A DNA stretch of 64,000 nt, from the NCBI RefSeq assembly GCF_024347635.1, contig NZ_AP025510.1, positions 2,914,001 to 2,978,000 of the forward strand. The letters run 5' to 3'. Below are positions 33,874 through 45,362 of this stretch, in pieces. This stretch comes from Vibrio tasmaniensis. GTDB lineage: Bacteria > Pseudomonadota > Gammaproteobacteria > Enterobacterales > Vibrionaceae. The translations under genes were made by a program, and so were the position numbers. How positions within the stretch are numbered: the stretch's first letter is position 1; every line of letters starts with the position of its first letter. Under the pieces are notes generated by a model. That model saw only the letters and a list, made by a program, of their open reading frames with translations, was not told the origin of the DNA and ran no database searches.

Positions 33874-34851
33874 TTATTTTGCTGGAGCGCCGCTTGCTTG
33901 ATTCATGTATTGGAAGAAGTCAGTCTTCGGATCCAGTACTAGAATGTCGCTCTTATCGCTAAATGATGTCTCATAAGCTTGCAGTGAACGCATGAAGCCA
34001 TAGAACTCAGGATCTTTACTGTACACATCAGAATAGATCTTCGCTGCTTCTGCATCAGCATCACCACGAGTGATTCGAGCTGTACGGTCAGCTTCAGCAA
34101 GAACTGTTGCCACTTCTAGCTCAGCTTGAGCACGGATAACTTCTGCTTTCTCACGACCTTGTGAACGGTGTCTACGAGCAACCGACTCACGTTCTGCACG
34201 CATACGGCGGTAGATAGATTCACTGATTTCGTCAGGAAGGTTAATCTTCTTCATTCGGAAATCAACAACTTCAACACCTAAATCAGCCATCGCACTTTCT
34301 GCCGTTCCAGACAAAACGTTTTCCATGATCTTATCGCGTTCGCCATCAACTTCTAGTGCTTCTGCAGCCGCTACCGTTGTGACGACTTCGCTATCAGCAG
34401 AGTCTGGCAGGATGTCCTTATTACGAGGGCCTGACACGATCTGCTTAATTTCACGAGAACCAATTTCAGAACGAAGAACATCTGTCACTTTACGCTCAAG
34501 AAGTGCTTCTGCCGTCATGATATTACCGCCGCCAGTACTCAGGTAAAAACGTCCAAAATCAGCAATACGCCATTTTGCGTAGGTATCAATTAGAACGTCT
34601 TTTTTCTCTGATGTTACGAAACGGTCAGAACGACCATCCATCGTTTGAATACGAGCATCAAGTACTTTTACGCGATCAAACATAGGCAGTTTAAAGTGCA
34701 GGCCTGGTTCATAGATTCGTGATACGCCGTTGTCATCGAGAACTCGACCAAAACGAATTACCATGCCACGTTCGCCTTCTTGAATCACAAATAGTGACAT
34801 CAATAGAAGGGCAATCGTCACAACTAATACAGGGATCATTAATTTACGCAT
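33874..34851 (-). CDS. hflC: Protease modulator HflC
   Basis: An SPFH/prohibitin-domain protein that, with HflK, forms a large periplasm-facing cage around FtsH. The 325-aa protein has one N-terminal transmembrane anchor (LMIPVLVVTIALLLMSLFVI), the PHB domain starting VIQEGERGMVIRFGRV, and a charged helical region (RSQGREKAEVIRAQAELE) followed by FYGFMRSLQAYETSF. Start and hflK stop are 2 bp apart, so the two are translationally coupled. Last gene of the hfq-hfl cluster. Confidence 0.97.
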   Translation of the reverse strand: MRKLMIPVLVVTIALLLMSLFVIQEGERGMVIRFGRVLDDNGVSRIYEPGLHFKLPMFDRVKVLDARIQTMDGRSDRFVTSEKKDVLIDTYAKWRIADFGRFYLSTGGGNIMTAEALLERKVTDVLRSEIGSREIKQIVSGPRNKDILPDSADSEVVTTVAAAEALEVDGERDKIMENVLSGTAESAMADLGVEVVDFRMKKINLPDEISESIYRRMRAERESVARRHRSQGREKAEVIRAQAELEVATVLAEADRTARITRGDADAEAAKIYSDVYSKDPEFYGFMRSLQAYETSFSDKSDILVLDPKTDFFQYMNQASGAPAK

Positions 34852-34853
34852 TA

Positions 34854-36056
34854 TTAGTATCTCCCTTGGCGTGAACTGTCTGAACGAGTTTGAGTGCTAG
34901 ACTTTGGATCCGCTTGAGTTTCTAACTCAATTTGATCGTAAGTTGATGATGCTTTTGCAGGGCGAGTGCCCGACTGAGAACCACCTTGTGCGCCTAGCTT
35001 ATCAATTGGTAGGTATAGCAAGTTACCGCTTGATTCAGAATCAATCAGGACTTTCGATGTGCTTGAGTATACTTTTTCCATTGTATCTAGGTACATACGG
35101 TTACGTGTTACTTCAGGAGCTGCTTGGTATTCAGGTAGAAGTTTCTCGAACTGAGCGACCTGACCTAGAGCACCATTAACTGTACGCTCTGAGTAACCCA
35201 CCGCTTCTTTCTTCAAACGCTCAGCACGACCTGTTGCTTTTGGAAGAATGTCATTTCGGTAAGCTTCAGCTTCACGCTCGAAACGCTCTTCATCCTCACG
35301 AGCCGCGATAGCATCATCAAATGCATCTTTCACTTGCTCAGGTGGACGTGCTGACTGGAAGTTCACGTCAACAATCAGAATACCCATGTCGTAGCTATCA
35401 ATAATACGGTTCAACGTTTCTTGAGTGCTTTGACGAATCTGTTGACGACCACTTGTCAGGATACTATCCATTAGTGAGTCACCAATTACTGCACGAAGCG
35501 CAGAATCGGTTGCTTGGCGTAAACTGTCGTCTGCATTCGTTACACGATACAAGTACTTGTATGGGTCAGAAACACGGTATTGAACCCCCATTTCAACGGT
35601 CACAACGTTTTCATCTTTCGTTAGCATGGTGCCAGCAGCACGTAGAGAACGAATCGCTTGAACGTTTACTAGTTGCTCATCTTTGATTTCATCGATGAAG
35701 CGTGGGTGCCAGTTAAGACCAGGCTCTTCGATACGGTCGAATTGACCCAATCGAAGTACTACTGCTCTTTCTGCTTCGCCAACGGTGTAGAAACCAGCGA
35801 AGAACCAGATAGCAATCGCAATGACAGCAATGACACCAAAGCCAATCGCACCGCCACCACCAATAGATGGCCCGTTACCATTGCCACCCTTTTTACCAAA
35901 CTTGCCACCTAACTTTTGACTTAGTTTACTAAACACTTCGTCTAAGTCTGGCGGTCCTTGATCTCGGCCGCCGCGATTATTGTTCTTACCCCAAGGGTCG
36001 TTATCGCGGCCGTTATTATCGCCGTTGTTGTTATTTCCAGGCTCATTCCACGCCAT
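34854..36056 (-). CDS. hflK: Protease modulator HflK
   Basis: Partner of HflC in the FtsH-modulating complex. The 400-aa protein begins with an Asn/Gly-rich cytoplasmic segment (residues 1-60, MAWNEPGNNNNGDNNG), then a glycine-rich transmembrane helix (IGFGVIAVIAIAIWFFAGF near residues 70-88), the SPFH domain starting AERAVVLRLGQFDRI, and a charged helical stalk. The tail is Ser/Gln-rich and divergent, as is usual. It lies 27 bp after hflX. Confidence 0.97.
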   Translation of the reverse strand: MAWNEPGNNNNGDNNGRDNDPWGKNNNRGGRDQGPPDLDEVFSKLSQKLGGKFGKKGGNGNGPSIGGGGAIGFGVIAVIAIAIWFFAGFYTVGEAERAVVLRLGQFDRIEEPGLNWHPRFIDEIKDEQLVNVQAIRSLRAAGTMLTKDENVVTVEMGVQYRVSDPYKYLYRVTNADDSLRQATDSALRAVIGDSLMDSILTSGRQQIRQSTQETLNRIIDSYDMGILIVDVNFQSARPPEQVKDAFDDAIAAREDEERFEREAEAYRNDILPKATGRAERLKKEAVGYSERTVNGALGQVAQFEKLLPEYQAAPEVTRNRMYLDTMEKVYSSTSKVLIDSESSGNLLYLPIDKLGAQGGSQSGTRPAKASSTYDQIELETQADPKSSTQTRSDSSRQGRY

Positions 36057-36083
36057 TAGAAAGCTCCATCATTTGATATGACG

Positions 36084-37391
36084 TTATACTGTAGCAGTCT
36101 CTTTGGTAACGATAAAGCCACCTAAGAGCGCCCCTTCTCTTTTTTCAAGTTTAGACCAATCTATTTGTTGCATTCGGATATCTATCAACAAGTTACCATT
36201 TTCATCATACTCTTCCTGTTGAATACATTTCATCTCGAAGAATAAGCTACGAATACGACCTTGATGCTGATGTGGAATACACAACCGGAATTGAACCATC
36301 TGACTCGCTAAACGCTCGGTTAAAGCTTCAAACAGCAGTTCAATCCCTTCTCCTTCCATTGCAGAAACCCAAACAGCGCGTGGTGCGCCCTCTTCGTCTC
36401 TTTCAATTCGAGGTTTTTGGTCTTCCATGCAGTCAATTTTGTTCATGACTACAAGGGTTGGCACTTCATGAGCATCGATTTCTTCTAATACTTCATGAAC
36501 AGCCTGAATGTTCTCACGAAAGCGGTCATCACTGGCATCAACAACATGTAACAAAATGTCAGCTTCCTGCGTCTCTTGTAACGTAGCCTTGAACGCAGCG
36601 ACCAAGTCGTGTGGTAGATGACGGATAAAACCTACGGTATCTGCGAGAATTGCAGGCCCGACATCTGCCAATTCAATCTTACGTAGTGTTGGGTCTAGGG
36701 TTGCAAACAGTTGGTCTGCCGCATAAACACCAGCACTTGTGATGCGATTGAAAAGTGTTGATTTCCCCGCGTTGGTATAACCAACCAAAGAAATTGTTGG
36801 GATTTCAGCTCGATTACGAGCACGTCGTCCTTGTTCACGCTGCTTAGCGACTTTCGCTAAACGACGTAATATTGCCTTTATACGGTCACGCAACAAACGT
36901 CGATCGGTTTCCAGTTGAGTTTCACCTGGACCACGAAGACCAATACCACCTTTCTGCCTTTCAAGGTGAGTCCAACCACGAATCAATCGAGTAGAGATAT
37001 GACGAAGCTGAGCGAGCTCAACTTGTAGCTTACCTTCATGAGTTCGCGCACGTTGTGCAAAGATATCTAAGATCAAACCCGTGCGATCAATCACACGACA
37101 TTTACACAATTGCTCGAGGTTTCGCTCTTGGGCAGGAGAGAGGGAGTGGTTAAAAATCACAATTTCAGCACCGGTTAGCTGAACAGCTTGTGCGATTTCT
37201 AGGGCTTTACCTTCTCCAACGTAGTATTTAGGGAGTGGGGATTGTCGGCTACCAGTAATCACTTGTAGCGTTTCTACCCCCGCTGAGGAGACCAGCATTT
37301 CACATTCGCTCAGGTCTTCCCATTCTCCCTCTTGCGTGAAGTTGATATGAACAAGTACGGCTCGCTCGCCGGATTCATAACGGTCAAACAA
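36084..37391 (-). CDS. hflX: Ribosome-splitting GTPase HflX
   Basis: A GTPase that binds the 50S E-site region and splits stalled ribosomes under heat or antibiotic stress. The 435-aa protein has an N-terminal HflX subdomain (SSAGVETLQVI ... NHSLSPAQERNLE), a charged coiled-coil, the GXGETQLE motif (GLRGPGETQLETDRR near 155-169), and a TRAFAC G domain with G1 GYTNAGKST, G3 DTVGFI and G4 MNKID. It lies between hfq and hflK as in E. coli. Length is typical. Confidence 0.97.
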   Translation of the reverse strand: MFDRYESGERAVLVHINFTQEGEWEDLSECEMLVSSAGVETLQVITGSRQSPLPKYYVGEGKALEIAQAVQLTGAEIVIFNHSLSPAQERNLEQLCKCRVIDRTGLILDIFAQRARTHEGKLQVELAQLRHISTRLIRGWTHLERQKGGIGLRGPGETQLETDRRLLRDRIKAILRRLAKVAKQREQGRRARNRAEIPTISLVGYTNAGKSTLFNRITSAGVYAADQLFATLDPTLRKIELADVGPAILADTVGFIRHLPHDLVAAFKATLQETQEADILLHVVDASDDRFRENIQAVHEVLEEIDAHEVPTLVVMNKIDCMEDQKPRIERDEEGAPRAVWVSAMEGEGIELLFEALTERLASQMVQFRLCIPHQHQGRIRSLFFEMKCIQQEEYDENGNLLIDIRMQQIDWSKLEKREGALLGGFIVTKETATV

Positions 37392-37435
37392 GCAACCAAC
37401 TCCTTATTACAGCGCAAGCTGTATCAATTGAACGA

Positions 37436-37732
<297 letters not shown>

Positions 37733-37894
37733 TTATTTAGCTAGTGGTGCACAAAAAGGTGCGGCCTTTGCATCTGAGCTAAACGAATAAAAAAACTCCG
37801 TTGTTATTGAAAGGCTGTGATTTTTAAAAGCCTCAACAACTGATCCTTTCCAGAGTATATTCACGCAAAAGCGATCACATTATACACAGCAATA

Positions 37895-38827
37895 CTAATC
37901 AGATGCTATTGCATCTGAAAGAGTTTCTAACGCCTGTTCAATGTTTTCGCTATCCAACCAAGTTAAATCATCCCAACTGCGTAACCAGGTGATTTGTCGC
38001 TTGGCCAATTGACGGGTTGCGCAGACACCACGGAAAACCGCTTCGTCTAAATCGCAATTCCCATCTAAATAATCCCACATCTGCCTATAACCAACGCATC
38101 GGATCGATGGCAGTTCAGGGTGAAGATCTTCTCTGGCGTACAACGCTTTCATTTCATCTTCAAATCCCGCTTCTATCATCTTCTCGAAACGCAGCTCAAT
38201 GCGGCGATGGAGTTCTTTCCTTTCCTTGGGAGCTATTGCAAATTGTTTTACACGAAATGGCAGGCTATCGCCTTTCGTTTGAGTTAGCTCTGTTAATGTT
38301 TTACCCGAAATTCGGTAAACTTCCAATGCCCTTGAAAGCCTTTGTGGATCATTTGGGTGTATTCTTTCAGCGGATACGGGATCTATCTCTCTTAATTGAT
38401 CGTGCAATGCCTGCCAACCCTGTTCAATAGACTCCGCTTCAATCTGCTTACGAATCTCTTGATCCGCGGCGGGTAGTGGCGATAAACCTTCCAACAATGC
38501 CTTGTAGTAAAGCATTGTGCCACCAACAAGTAACGGGATTTTACCTTCCGCTACAATCTTATTCATTTCACTGATCGCATCACGACGAAAGTCAGCCGCA
38601 GAATACGCTTCGCTTGGATCGAGAATATCAATCAAGCGATGAGGCGCGAGCGCGAGCTCTCCTGCATCCGGCTTAGCAGTACCAATATCCATGTCTTTGT
38701 AGATTAGCGCCGAATCGACACTGATGATCTCTACCGGGTATTTCTGACGCAAGCGGATAGCTAAATCTGTTTTTCCTGATGCCGTTGGGCCCATTAAAAA
38801 CAACGCTAAAGGTAATTTTTCAGTCAT
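37895..38827 (-). CDS. miaA: tRNA dimethylallyltransferase
   Basis: Adds the isopentenyl group to A37 of tRNAs reading UNN codons. The 310-aa protein has the P-loop [11 protein letters not shown] (residues 13-23), the [16 protein letters not shown] region, the [11 protein letters not shown] motif, and the tRNA-swivel segment [12 protein letters not shown]. Length is standard. It lies between mutL and hfq. Confidence 0.97.
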   Translation of the reverse strand: MTEKLPLALFLMGPTASGKTDLAIRLRQKYPVEIISVDSALIYKDMDIGTAKPDAGELALAPHRLIDILDPSEAYSAADFRRDAISEMNKIVAEGKIPLLVGGTMLYYKALLEGLSPLPAADQEIRKQIEAESIEQGWQALHDQLREIDPVSAERIHPNDPQRLSRALEVYRISGKTLTELTQTKGDSLPFRVKQFAIAPKERKELHRRIELRFEKMIEAGFEDEMKALYAREDLHPELPSIRCVGYRQMWDYLDGNCDLDEAVFRGVCATRQLAKRQITWLRSWDDLTWLDSENIEQALETLSDAIASD

Positions 38828-38994
38828 GATATTTTGTATTTATTTCTCTGTTAGAGCACTTAATTAAAAGGCTTCATGTCGCGATACACTTGTCTACTAA
38901 GAAAAGCCTCATCGCAACAGTTAAATCGTAAACAGCCGAAGCCGTAAATAAGCTTAATTTATCTAAAACTCAGCTGTGAAAATTCACCTGCAAA

Positions 38995-41202
38995 CTAAGC
39001 CATAAAAGCAGCGATGGTTGCAGAAAAGTCGATAGGATTAACAAATTCGGGATCATCTAATGGAAGTAGACCATGCCAAAGTTGCTCAAGTTCCCCAACT
39101 AGTTGAACCGCTTCAGATAAAGTGTAGTCGTTTTTTACTTGTGCTGTCTGAATCCCGATCCAGTTAACCAGTAATGGTAACGTATCGCTAGAAAAGCTAT
39201 GGCCTTGAGTTTCCGAGGCCTGAGCGTTTATTGAAGCCGCGTACGATAACAGATCTGGGATCAAAATTTGTAAGTTTTGCTGCCTCAAAGGAGAAGGCAC
39301 TCCCATCACCATTATCGCTTCGTTATTCCTAGCTTTAAGCTCGATACCAAGCACAGACAGCATTGGACTTAGCGCCTTAGCGACACCGACTAAATCAGCA
39401 CCTAATTTGATTGATAAAGGCACCAACAGCGGCTGGCTTTTTAACGCCCCTTCTCGAGTATCAAGTTGGCCAATCACACGTAGCAATTCCGCTTTGGCTA
39501 GAGACACCAATACGCTGCCGTTTTTGTTTCCCATTACCAAATATTGGCGTTCCACTACCGAGACTGCTTTGCCTAAGTCCGTCACAGGTGCTCTTGGCTT
39601 TAAATGGACTAGATTCTGTTGAGCTGGCTTAGCTTCTTTATTTGCTATGTTGTCTATATTTTCTAAGTTGTCTCTGGTTTCTACTGATGCCACATGCTCT
39701 TGAGGAGATGATGGATCTATAACTTGATCATCAAAATCTGGCGTTTTCAGAAGCTCTTTATAGGCCTTCACTTCTCGCTTAGATGGAGCAGGCTCACCAT
39801 GATGTTGGTGCGGCTCTTTTTCTTTTTTAGGTTCAGGTCGAGACTCTATCCACTCTTGGCGAGGCGAGCCTGTAAAACTGGTTTCGCGATCCGACGAGCC
39901 TCTGCTAGACGATGAACCTCGGTTAGCTGATGAGCTATAACGCTGCCCACCATCATTAACGCTGTGCTGAGGGTTATCATAAACCTGCTCAGATTCGGCT
40001 TTTCTTGGGTAGGCTGGCGTTTGCTCAATAGCATATCTTTCACTATCAGATACTTGAGGTTGTTCTGAACTGCTCGGCATTATGCTTTCAGGCTCTGAGA
40101 AACTGGCAATCTCTCCGATACCCGAATTCGAGCTATCTTGCTGATGATGCATCACTTCTGACTGATGAAACGCAGACTGCTTGATCGGTGCTGCATCAAT
40201 TTGTTTGCTTTGGGCTAAGCCATCACTCAACGCTTGATAGATAAAGTCGTGTACAAGGCGGGCTTGATGAAAACGCACTTCATGTTTTGCAGGATGAACA
40301 TTAACGTCCACCTGATGTGGGTCTAGCTCAATGAACAACACATACGTCGCGAATTGGTCGGGGCGCAAGCTAGTTTCGTAGCTTTGACGAATCGCATGAT
40401 TGATCAGCTTGTCACGCATCATACGACCATTCACATAACAGTATTGCAGATCGCTTTGTTGTCTTGCTCCTTCAGGCGTGGTGATCCAGCCATGAAGTTT
40501 TAAGCCTTGATGCTCAAGTTCGATCTTAAGCATATGGCGAACAAAAGGATTGCCACATACTGCTGCGATGCGCTTTTCGGCTTGAACTTGTGTTTTTGCA
40601 GCGCGGTACTGACGAATCATTTTACCGTTATGACGAAGGTTAATCGTCACATCAAAACGGCTCAATGCAATGCGTTTAAGCAGCTCATCGATATGCGTGA
40701 ATTCAGTTTTCTCGGTGCGTAAGAATTTACGTCGTGCCGGAGTATTGAAGAACAGATCCAATACCTCAACCGAGGTGCCAATGGGATGCGCTGCTGGCTG
40801 CAGTTTCACCTGCATATCACGACCTTCACTATGTGCAGCCCAAGCTTGATCCTGAGTCGTTGGGCGTGAAGTCATAGTCAGGCGCGCAACAGAGCTAATA
40901 CTCGCCAATGCTTCACCTCGGAAACCTAGGCTGACGATCGCTTCAAGGTCATCAAGAGTATGAATTTTAGAGGTAGCATGACGGCTTAATGCCAAGGCAA
41001 GCTCATCTTTAATAATGCCCTTGCCGTTGTCACGAACGCGGATCATCTTAGCGCCACCTTTCTCGATATCGATATCGATACGTGTCGCACCAGAATCCAA
41101 ACTGTTCTCAACCAACTCTTTCACAACAGAAGCAGGTCTTTCTACCACTTCGCCCGCTGCGATTTGGTTAGCTAACCGAGCTGGCAGTATTTTGATCGTC
41201 AT
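38995..41202 (-). CDS. mutL: DNA mismatch repair protein MutL
   Basis: Couples MutS mismatch recognition to downstream repair. The 735-aa protein has the GHKL ATPase N-terminal domain ([21 protein letters not shown], then DNGKGI and [10 protein letters not shown]), a long low-complexity Ser/Gln/Glu linker (about residues 340-540), and a C-terminal dimerisation domain. I see no DQHAxxE metal motif, so it is the non-endonuclease type expected in MutH-containing bacteria. It is longer than E. coli MutL because of the linker. It follows amiB with an 89-bp gap. Confidence 0.97.
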   Translation of the reverse strand: MTIKILPARLANQIAAGEVVERPASVVKELVENSLDSGATRIDIDIEKGGAKMIRVRDNGKGIIKDELALALSRHATSKIHTLDDLEAIVSLGFRGEALASISSVARLTMTSRPTTQDQAWAAHSEGRDMQVKLQPAAHPIGTSVEVLDLFFNTPARRKFLRTEKTEFTHIDELLKRIALSRFDVTINLRHNGKMIRQYRAAKTQVQAEKRIAAVCGNPFVRHMLKIELEHQGLKLHGWITTPEGARQQSDLQYCYVNGRMMRDKLINHAIRQSYETSLRPDQFATYVLFIELDPHQVDVNVHPAKHEVRFHQARLVHDFIYQALSDGLAQSKQIDAAPIKQSAFHQSEVMHHQQDSSNSGIGEIASFSEPESIMPSSSEQPQVSDSERYAIEQTPAYPRKAESEQVYDNPQHSVNDGGQRYSSSANRGSSSSRGSSDRETSFTGSPRQEWIESRPEPKKEKEPHQHHGEPAPSKREVKAYKELLKTPDFDDQVIDPSSPQEHVASVETRDNLENIDNIANKEAKPAQQNLVHLKPRAPVTDLGKAVSVVERQYLVMGNKNGSVLVSLAKAELLRVIGQLDTREGALKSQPLLVPLSIKLGADLVGVAKALSPMLSVLGIELKARNNEAIMVMGVPSPLRQQNLQILIPDLLSYAASINAQASETQGHSFSSDTLPLLVNWIGIQTAQVKNDYTLSEAVQLVGELEQLWHGLLPLDDPEFVNPIDFSATIAAFMA

Positions 41203-41291
41203 ATGTATAGCTACCTTACTGCCATTTATAGAAGCACTTCTCGCGTTTGAGATTACTTCTATGTTCTAAACATTACTTCAACACTAGCCAA

Positions 41292-43007
41292 CTATTTGTG
41301 CGGAATAATCAGCACTTGGCCAATGGCCAACTCATCGGAACGTAGTTTGTTTGCTTGACGAATACTGTTGACGCTCACGCCATATTTCGAAGCAATCTTG
41401 CCAAGATAATCGCCTCTTGCAACTTTATGTTTACGTAGAGGTATATCTTTTACTTCAACCGTAATACGTAACTTTTGGCCTACTCTCACGGTTTCTGATT
41501 TCAAGCGGTTCTCACGTTTAATGCTTGCTACCGACACTTTGTAACGGCTAGCGATTTTGCCTAAGTACTCTCCAGACTTAACCGTGTGTGTCACCGTTTT
41601 ACGGCTTGTTGTGGTCGCCGCTTGTGAACCCGAGCTTGGGATTTTTAAAGTTTGCCCTACCGCTAAGCTCGTCGACTTCAAACCATTCAACTTCACTAAT
41701 GCTTGTGTAGACGTGCCGTACTTCTTCGCAATCACAGACAATGATTCACCACGCTGTACTTTGTGCTGACTGATAGAGTTAGAAGATGCCCCCGCGTTAG
41801 AAATAATAATCCCTTCAGGTGGATTCGCTTTCAAATATTTAACGACCGCTTTGGTCACAGCTCGCGCAAGTTTGTCTTGATGCGAACGTTGGAAAAGAAG
41901 CTTCTCTTCGGTCGGATTCGAAATAAAGCCTGTTTCTACAAGTACCGATGGAATTTGTGGTGAACGTAACACTGCCAAGCTGGTGTTAATCGGCTTACTG
42001 TTATGCAGTTTTGCGACCTTACCCATTTCAGAGAGAATGGTCGTTGCCAGTTTATAACCCTCTTTTTGAGAGTGGCTAAACTGCAAATCAAGCAGGGTTT
42101 GGTTGACGTTTTTATCTGCAATATTGCCAGTAAACGCAGCACCGCTGCCGCCCAGCAACTCTGACTGTTTCTCTTTGTTCTCAATCCAACGGGAAATCTC
42201 AGTATTTGCCCGTCGAGTATTCAACACGAACACCGAACCACCTCTTGGTTGAGGCGTCGTAAAGGCATCGGCGTGAATAGAGATCAAGAGGTGTGCTTCG
42301 TTCTCACGAGCAATTGCAACACGTCTGTTCAGGTTTACAAAGTAATCAGCATTACGTGTTAAACGCGTTTTGATTCCTGGAACTGCATTTAACTGCGCAG
42401 CGATCTTTTTCGAAATACTAAGAGTCGCATTCTTCTCATATTTACGAGATGGGCCAATGGAACCAGGATCTTCACCACCGTGGCCTGGGTCAATCACAAT
42501 CAGAACATCACGCTGACGCTTAACTTGATTGAGGTTCTTACTCACTGTTGGCTTACTCGGCGTTGATGTTGCTTTGCCTTTACTTGCCGCACCATGAGGC
42601 AAGTCGATCACCAAGCGATGTCCGTACTGACCACCAGGAGTCGGACTGAGTTTAAACAACTCTGCTTTAGACGACTTCTTTAACTCAAAAACCAAGCGAT
42701 AGGTGTTTTTGTCTGGCGGTGAGCTTTTACGAATCTTAGATAGAACGGGGCTGTCTTTCACCACGACCGGTAACTTAGTTGCAAGGTTGGTCTTTTTTAA
42801 ATCAACAACCAAGCGACTCGGGCTACTCAGGGTGAAATAGCTGAAATCCGCTTCTGATTTTAAATCGATAACCACACGAGTTTCTTCTGGAGAAGGCCAA
42901 ACCCTTAAACTCTTTAGTGAGTTTGCAGAAACAAGTGAAGAAAACAGTATAGAAAAAACAGCAGCCATCATGGCTACTGCTGAAATAAGGCGTCTAGAAA
43001 TCAACAT
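41292..43007 (-). CDS. amiB: N-acetylmuramoyl-L-alanine amidase with LysM repeats (AmiB)
   Basis: A periplasmic zinc amidase that splits septal peptidoglycan at division. The 571-aa protein has a signal peptide (ending SSLVSANS), an AMIN domain (residues about 30-135, [17 protein letters not shown]), the Amidase_3 catalytic domain with [19 protein letters not shown] and a Glu in VLVETGFIS, and three C-terminal LysM repeats (about 413-457, 474-518, 524-570), each with a [17 protein letters not shown] core. The LysM tail is absent from E. coli AmiB. Its start overlaps the tsaE stop by 7 bp. Confidence 0.95.
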   Translation of the reverse strand: MLISRRLISAVAMMAAVFSILFSSLVSANSLKSLRVWPSPEETRVVIDLKSEADFSYFTLSSPSRLVVDLKKTNLATKLPVVVKDSPVLSKIRKSSPPDKNTYRLVFELKKSSKAELFKLSPTPGGQYGHRLVIDLPHGAASKGKATSTPSKPTVSKNLNQVKRQRDVLIVIDPGHGGEDPGSIGPSRKYEKNATLSISKKIAAQLNAVPGIKTRLTRNADYFVNLNRRVAIARENEAHLLISIHADAFTTPQPRGGSVFVLNTRRANTEISRWIENKEKQSELLGGSGAAFTGNIADKNVNQTLLDLQFSHSQKEGYKLATTILSEMGKVAKLHNSKPINTSLAVLRSPQIPSVLVETGFISNPTEEKLLFQRSHQDKLARAVTKAVVKYLKANPPEGIIISNAGASSNSISQHKVQRGESLSVIAKKYGTSTQALVKLNGLKSTSLAVGQTLKIPSSGSQAATTTSRKTVTHTVKSGEYLGKIASRYKVSVASIKRENRLKSETVRVGQKLRITVEVKDIPLRKHKVARGDYLGKIASKYGVSVNSIRQANKLRSDELAIGQVLIIPHK

Positions 43008-43465
43008 AACTCCAACTGACTAAGTAAGCGCTGTCCGTATTCACTGTTAGCGGTTAAAGAAACAATGCGGTGATCGTCTTGGTAACGGATATCAATGTCC
43101 AAATCTGCTTCTGGTAGCATTCCATAGCCTTTCTCTGGCCATTCAACCAAACAGATAGCATCTGGCGTGAAGTAGTCACGAATCCCCATAAACTCTAACT
43201 CTTCAGGATCAGCTAGGCGATAAAGATCAAAATGGTACACCTGCCAATCGGCAAGTTGATAAGGTTCAACTAGAGTATACGTTGGGCTCTTTACATTTCC
43301 TTGATGGCCAAGTGCTTTTACAAAACCACGACTGAAGGTCGTTTTACCTGCGCCAAGATCACCATGCAGATAAATAGTTGTCTGCTGTGAGCAAAGATTA
43401 GAAAGCTCCGTTCCTAATTGAATCGTTGCTTGTTCATCTTTCAAAGTAAATTGTTTAGTGCTCAT
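43001..43465 (-). CDS. tsaE: tRNA threonylcarbamoyladenosine biosynthesis ATPase TsaE
   Basis: An ATPase of the TsaBDE complex making t6A37 in tRNA. The product is about 154 aa from the Met at 43465 ([11 protein letters not shown]), the usual start for the family. The frame is open 28 codons further upstream with unrelated composition. The Walker A motif [13 protein letters not shown], the switch region [10 protein letters not shown] and [15 protein letters not shown] are present. It is the first gene of the tsaE-amiB-mutL-miaA-hfq-hflXKC cluster and overlaps amiB by 7 bp. No nnr (yjeF) gene precedes it. Confidence 0.95.
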   Translation of the reverse strand: MSTKQFTLKDEQATIQLGTELSNLCSQQTTIYLHGDLGAGKTTFSRGFVKALGHQGNVKSPTYTLVEPYQLADWQVYHFDLYRLADPEELEFMGIRDYFTPDAICLVEWPEKGYGMLPEADLDIDIRYQDDHRIVSLTANSEYGQRLLSQLELC

Positions 43466-43712
43466 GAATACGTTCTCTAAAAATCGATCGTTGACTATAT
43501 AAAAATCAAAAGAACAAGAATAGTAAACCGTGATGCTTTTGGGAGACAAGCACTCAAGTGTAAGTTCTATGAAAAATACTGATCAAAACACGTCTGTTCT
43601 GGTCAATACCACTAAGATCCGTTAAGATCCGCCCCCATTTTTGCCGAACCTAATTTTAATTAGCCTTATCTCTAATTGTAAAACAGAGAAAATAAGAATT
43701 AAGAATGAAGCC

Positions 43713-44891
43713 ATGAATCTAGACCATCTTGCTGAAAAAATTAAAATCTGGGGAAAAGAACTAGGCTTTCAAAAAGTTGGCATCTGCGATGTTGATTTAA
43801 GTGAACATGAAGCCCCTCTTCAAGCATGGCTAGATGCTGGCAACCACGGCGAAATGGATTGGATGGCTCGACATGGGATGATGCGTGCTCGTCCCAATGA
43901 ACTTCACCCAGGCACCATTCGAGTGATCAGCGCCCGAATGAATTACCTACCACCAGAAGCTCAGTTCGCCTCTAACCTAAGCGATACCACTCAAGGCTAC
44001 ATCAGCCGTTATTCTTTAGGCCGCGACTATCACAAATTGTTCCGTAACCAATTGAAAAAGCTGGGACAAAGAATTGAAAAGGAAGTCGAAGGTTTAGATT
44101 CACGCCCTTTCGTCGATTCAGCGCCGATTTTGGAACGGCCACTCGCTCAAAAAGCAGGGCTAGGCTGGACAGGTAAACACTCGTTAATTCTTGATAAAGA
44201 TGCAGGCTCTTGGTTCTTCCTAGGAGAATTGTTAGTTAACATTCCTCTTCCAACAGATGAACCCAGTGTCGATGAGTGCGGAAAATGCACCGCATGTATC
44301 ACCTCTTGCCCAACTGGCGCCATTATTGCTGATGGCGTAGTAGATGCCCGAAAATGTATCTCGTACTTAACCATTGAATATGATGGTGTGATCCCGGAAG
44401 AGTTTAGAGACGCAATTGGTAATCGTATTTACGGCTGCGATGACTGTCAGTTAGTTTGCCCGTGGAACCGCCATGCCGAAATCACTGAGCAAACAGACTT
44501 CCACCGCAGAGAAGACTTCCGAGAGGCAGACCTAGTTTCACTTTCAAGTTGGGATGAAGCTACCTTCCTAAAGAAGATGGAAGGCTCAGCGATAAGACGT
44601 ATAGGACACACCCAATGGTTACGCAATATATTTGTTGCTATGGGCAATGCGCCATTTCAACAACGCATTGTTGAAACACTGGAATCTCATCGAGGCAAAA
44701 ATGAAATGCTGGATGTGCATATTGAGTGGGCTTTAAATAAACAACTACAACAGTTACCTAACTTTAGCAGTGTGCAAGAAGATAGCGCTACGCAGAAAAA
44801 TAACTGTGTGCAAAAAAATAGCAGCAAAATCCTCACCAAAAAGCACAGGCTGATACGCATCGTTGAGAAAGGGCTACCAAGAGACGCCTAG
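43713..44891 (+). CDS. queG: Epoxyqueuosine reductase
   Basis: A cobalamin- and Fe-S-dependent enzyme that converts epoxyqueuosine to queuosine in tRNA, the last step of Q biosynthesis. From the chosen start (MNLDHLAEKIKI at 43713) the protein is 392 aa; the frame is open 24 codons further. Two [4Fe-4S] motifs are visible, CGKCTACITSCPTGAI and CDDCQLVCPWN, together with RYSLGRDYHK and the DSAPILERPLAQKAGLGW region of the cobalamin site. The last 25 residues are divergent. It is divergent from tsaE, with no nnr between. Confidence 0.95.
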   Translation: MNLDHLAEKIKIWGKELGFQKVGICDVDLSEHEAPLQAWLDAGNHGEMDWMARHGMMRARPNELHPGTIRVISARMNYLPPEAQFASNLSDTTQGYISRYSLGRDYHKLFRNQLKKLGQRIEKEVEGLDSRPFVDSAPILERPLAQKAGLGWTGKHSLILDKDAGSWFFLGELLVNIPLPTDEPSVDECGKCTACITSCPTGAIIADGVVDARKCISYLTIEYDGVIPEEFRDAIGNRIYGCDDCQLVCPWNRHAEITEQTDFHRREDFREADLVSLSSWDEATFLKKMEGSAIRRIGHTQWLRNIFVAMGNAPFQQRIVETLESHRGKNEMLDVHIEWALNKQLQQLPNFSSVQEDSATQKNNCVQKNSSKILTKKHRLIRIVEKGLPRDA

Positions 44892-45362
44892 CCCATGGGG
44901 CATCAACGATTGGCAGGTCAATCCACACCAACTGCCCACAATACAACACAACTCGTTGCACATAATTCTCGAACAATGTTTGACCTTGTTCTCAATTCTA
45001 ACAATGTGGAAAAAATTCAGAACTCTCGTAAACTTCCGACACCCTCGCAAAGTTAAACACAGTACCGATAAATGATTAAGATCAAAAAACAACAAGTTAA
45101 CGATCTTTTATTAAATTCAGGATAACCATTCAACTTGATAAAAAACAACAAGTTACGATCGCCGCAATTCAGCTAATATATTGAAAACAAGAAAGATCTT
45201 TTAGGGATATGTAAAGAATTAAGACTGAAATAACTTTATCAACCAAGTTATCCACACCTAGTATTTTGTGGATAAGTCTGTTTATAGATATGAAAAACCT
45301 CAAGTATCTGCTTCAGAGACCTGATGTTTACTAGCATTCCAGTTGCTAAGAAATATTTAAGA
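44892..45362. other. Intergenic DnaA-box region between queG and the tRNA array
   Basis: About 470 bp without a gene. It holds two perfect DnaA boxes facing each other, TTATCCACA (45248-45256) and its complement (45268-45276), and one TTTTCCACA on the minus strand (45005-45013). There are four GATC sites between 45080 and 45200 and a direct repeat of ~21 bp (45084-45105 and 45140-45160). A near-match to the IHF consensus abuts the first box (TATCAACCAAGTTA from 45237). As I recall, E. coli datA, the DnaA-ATP hydrolysis locus, lies at the equivalent place between queG and the glyVXY tRNAs. Confidence 0.55.
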
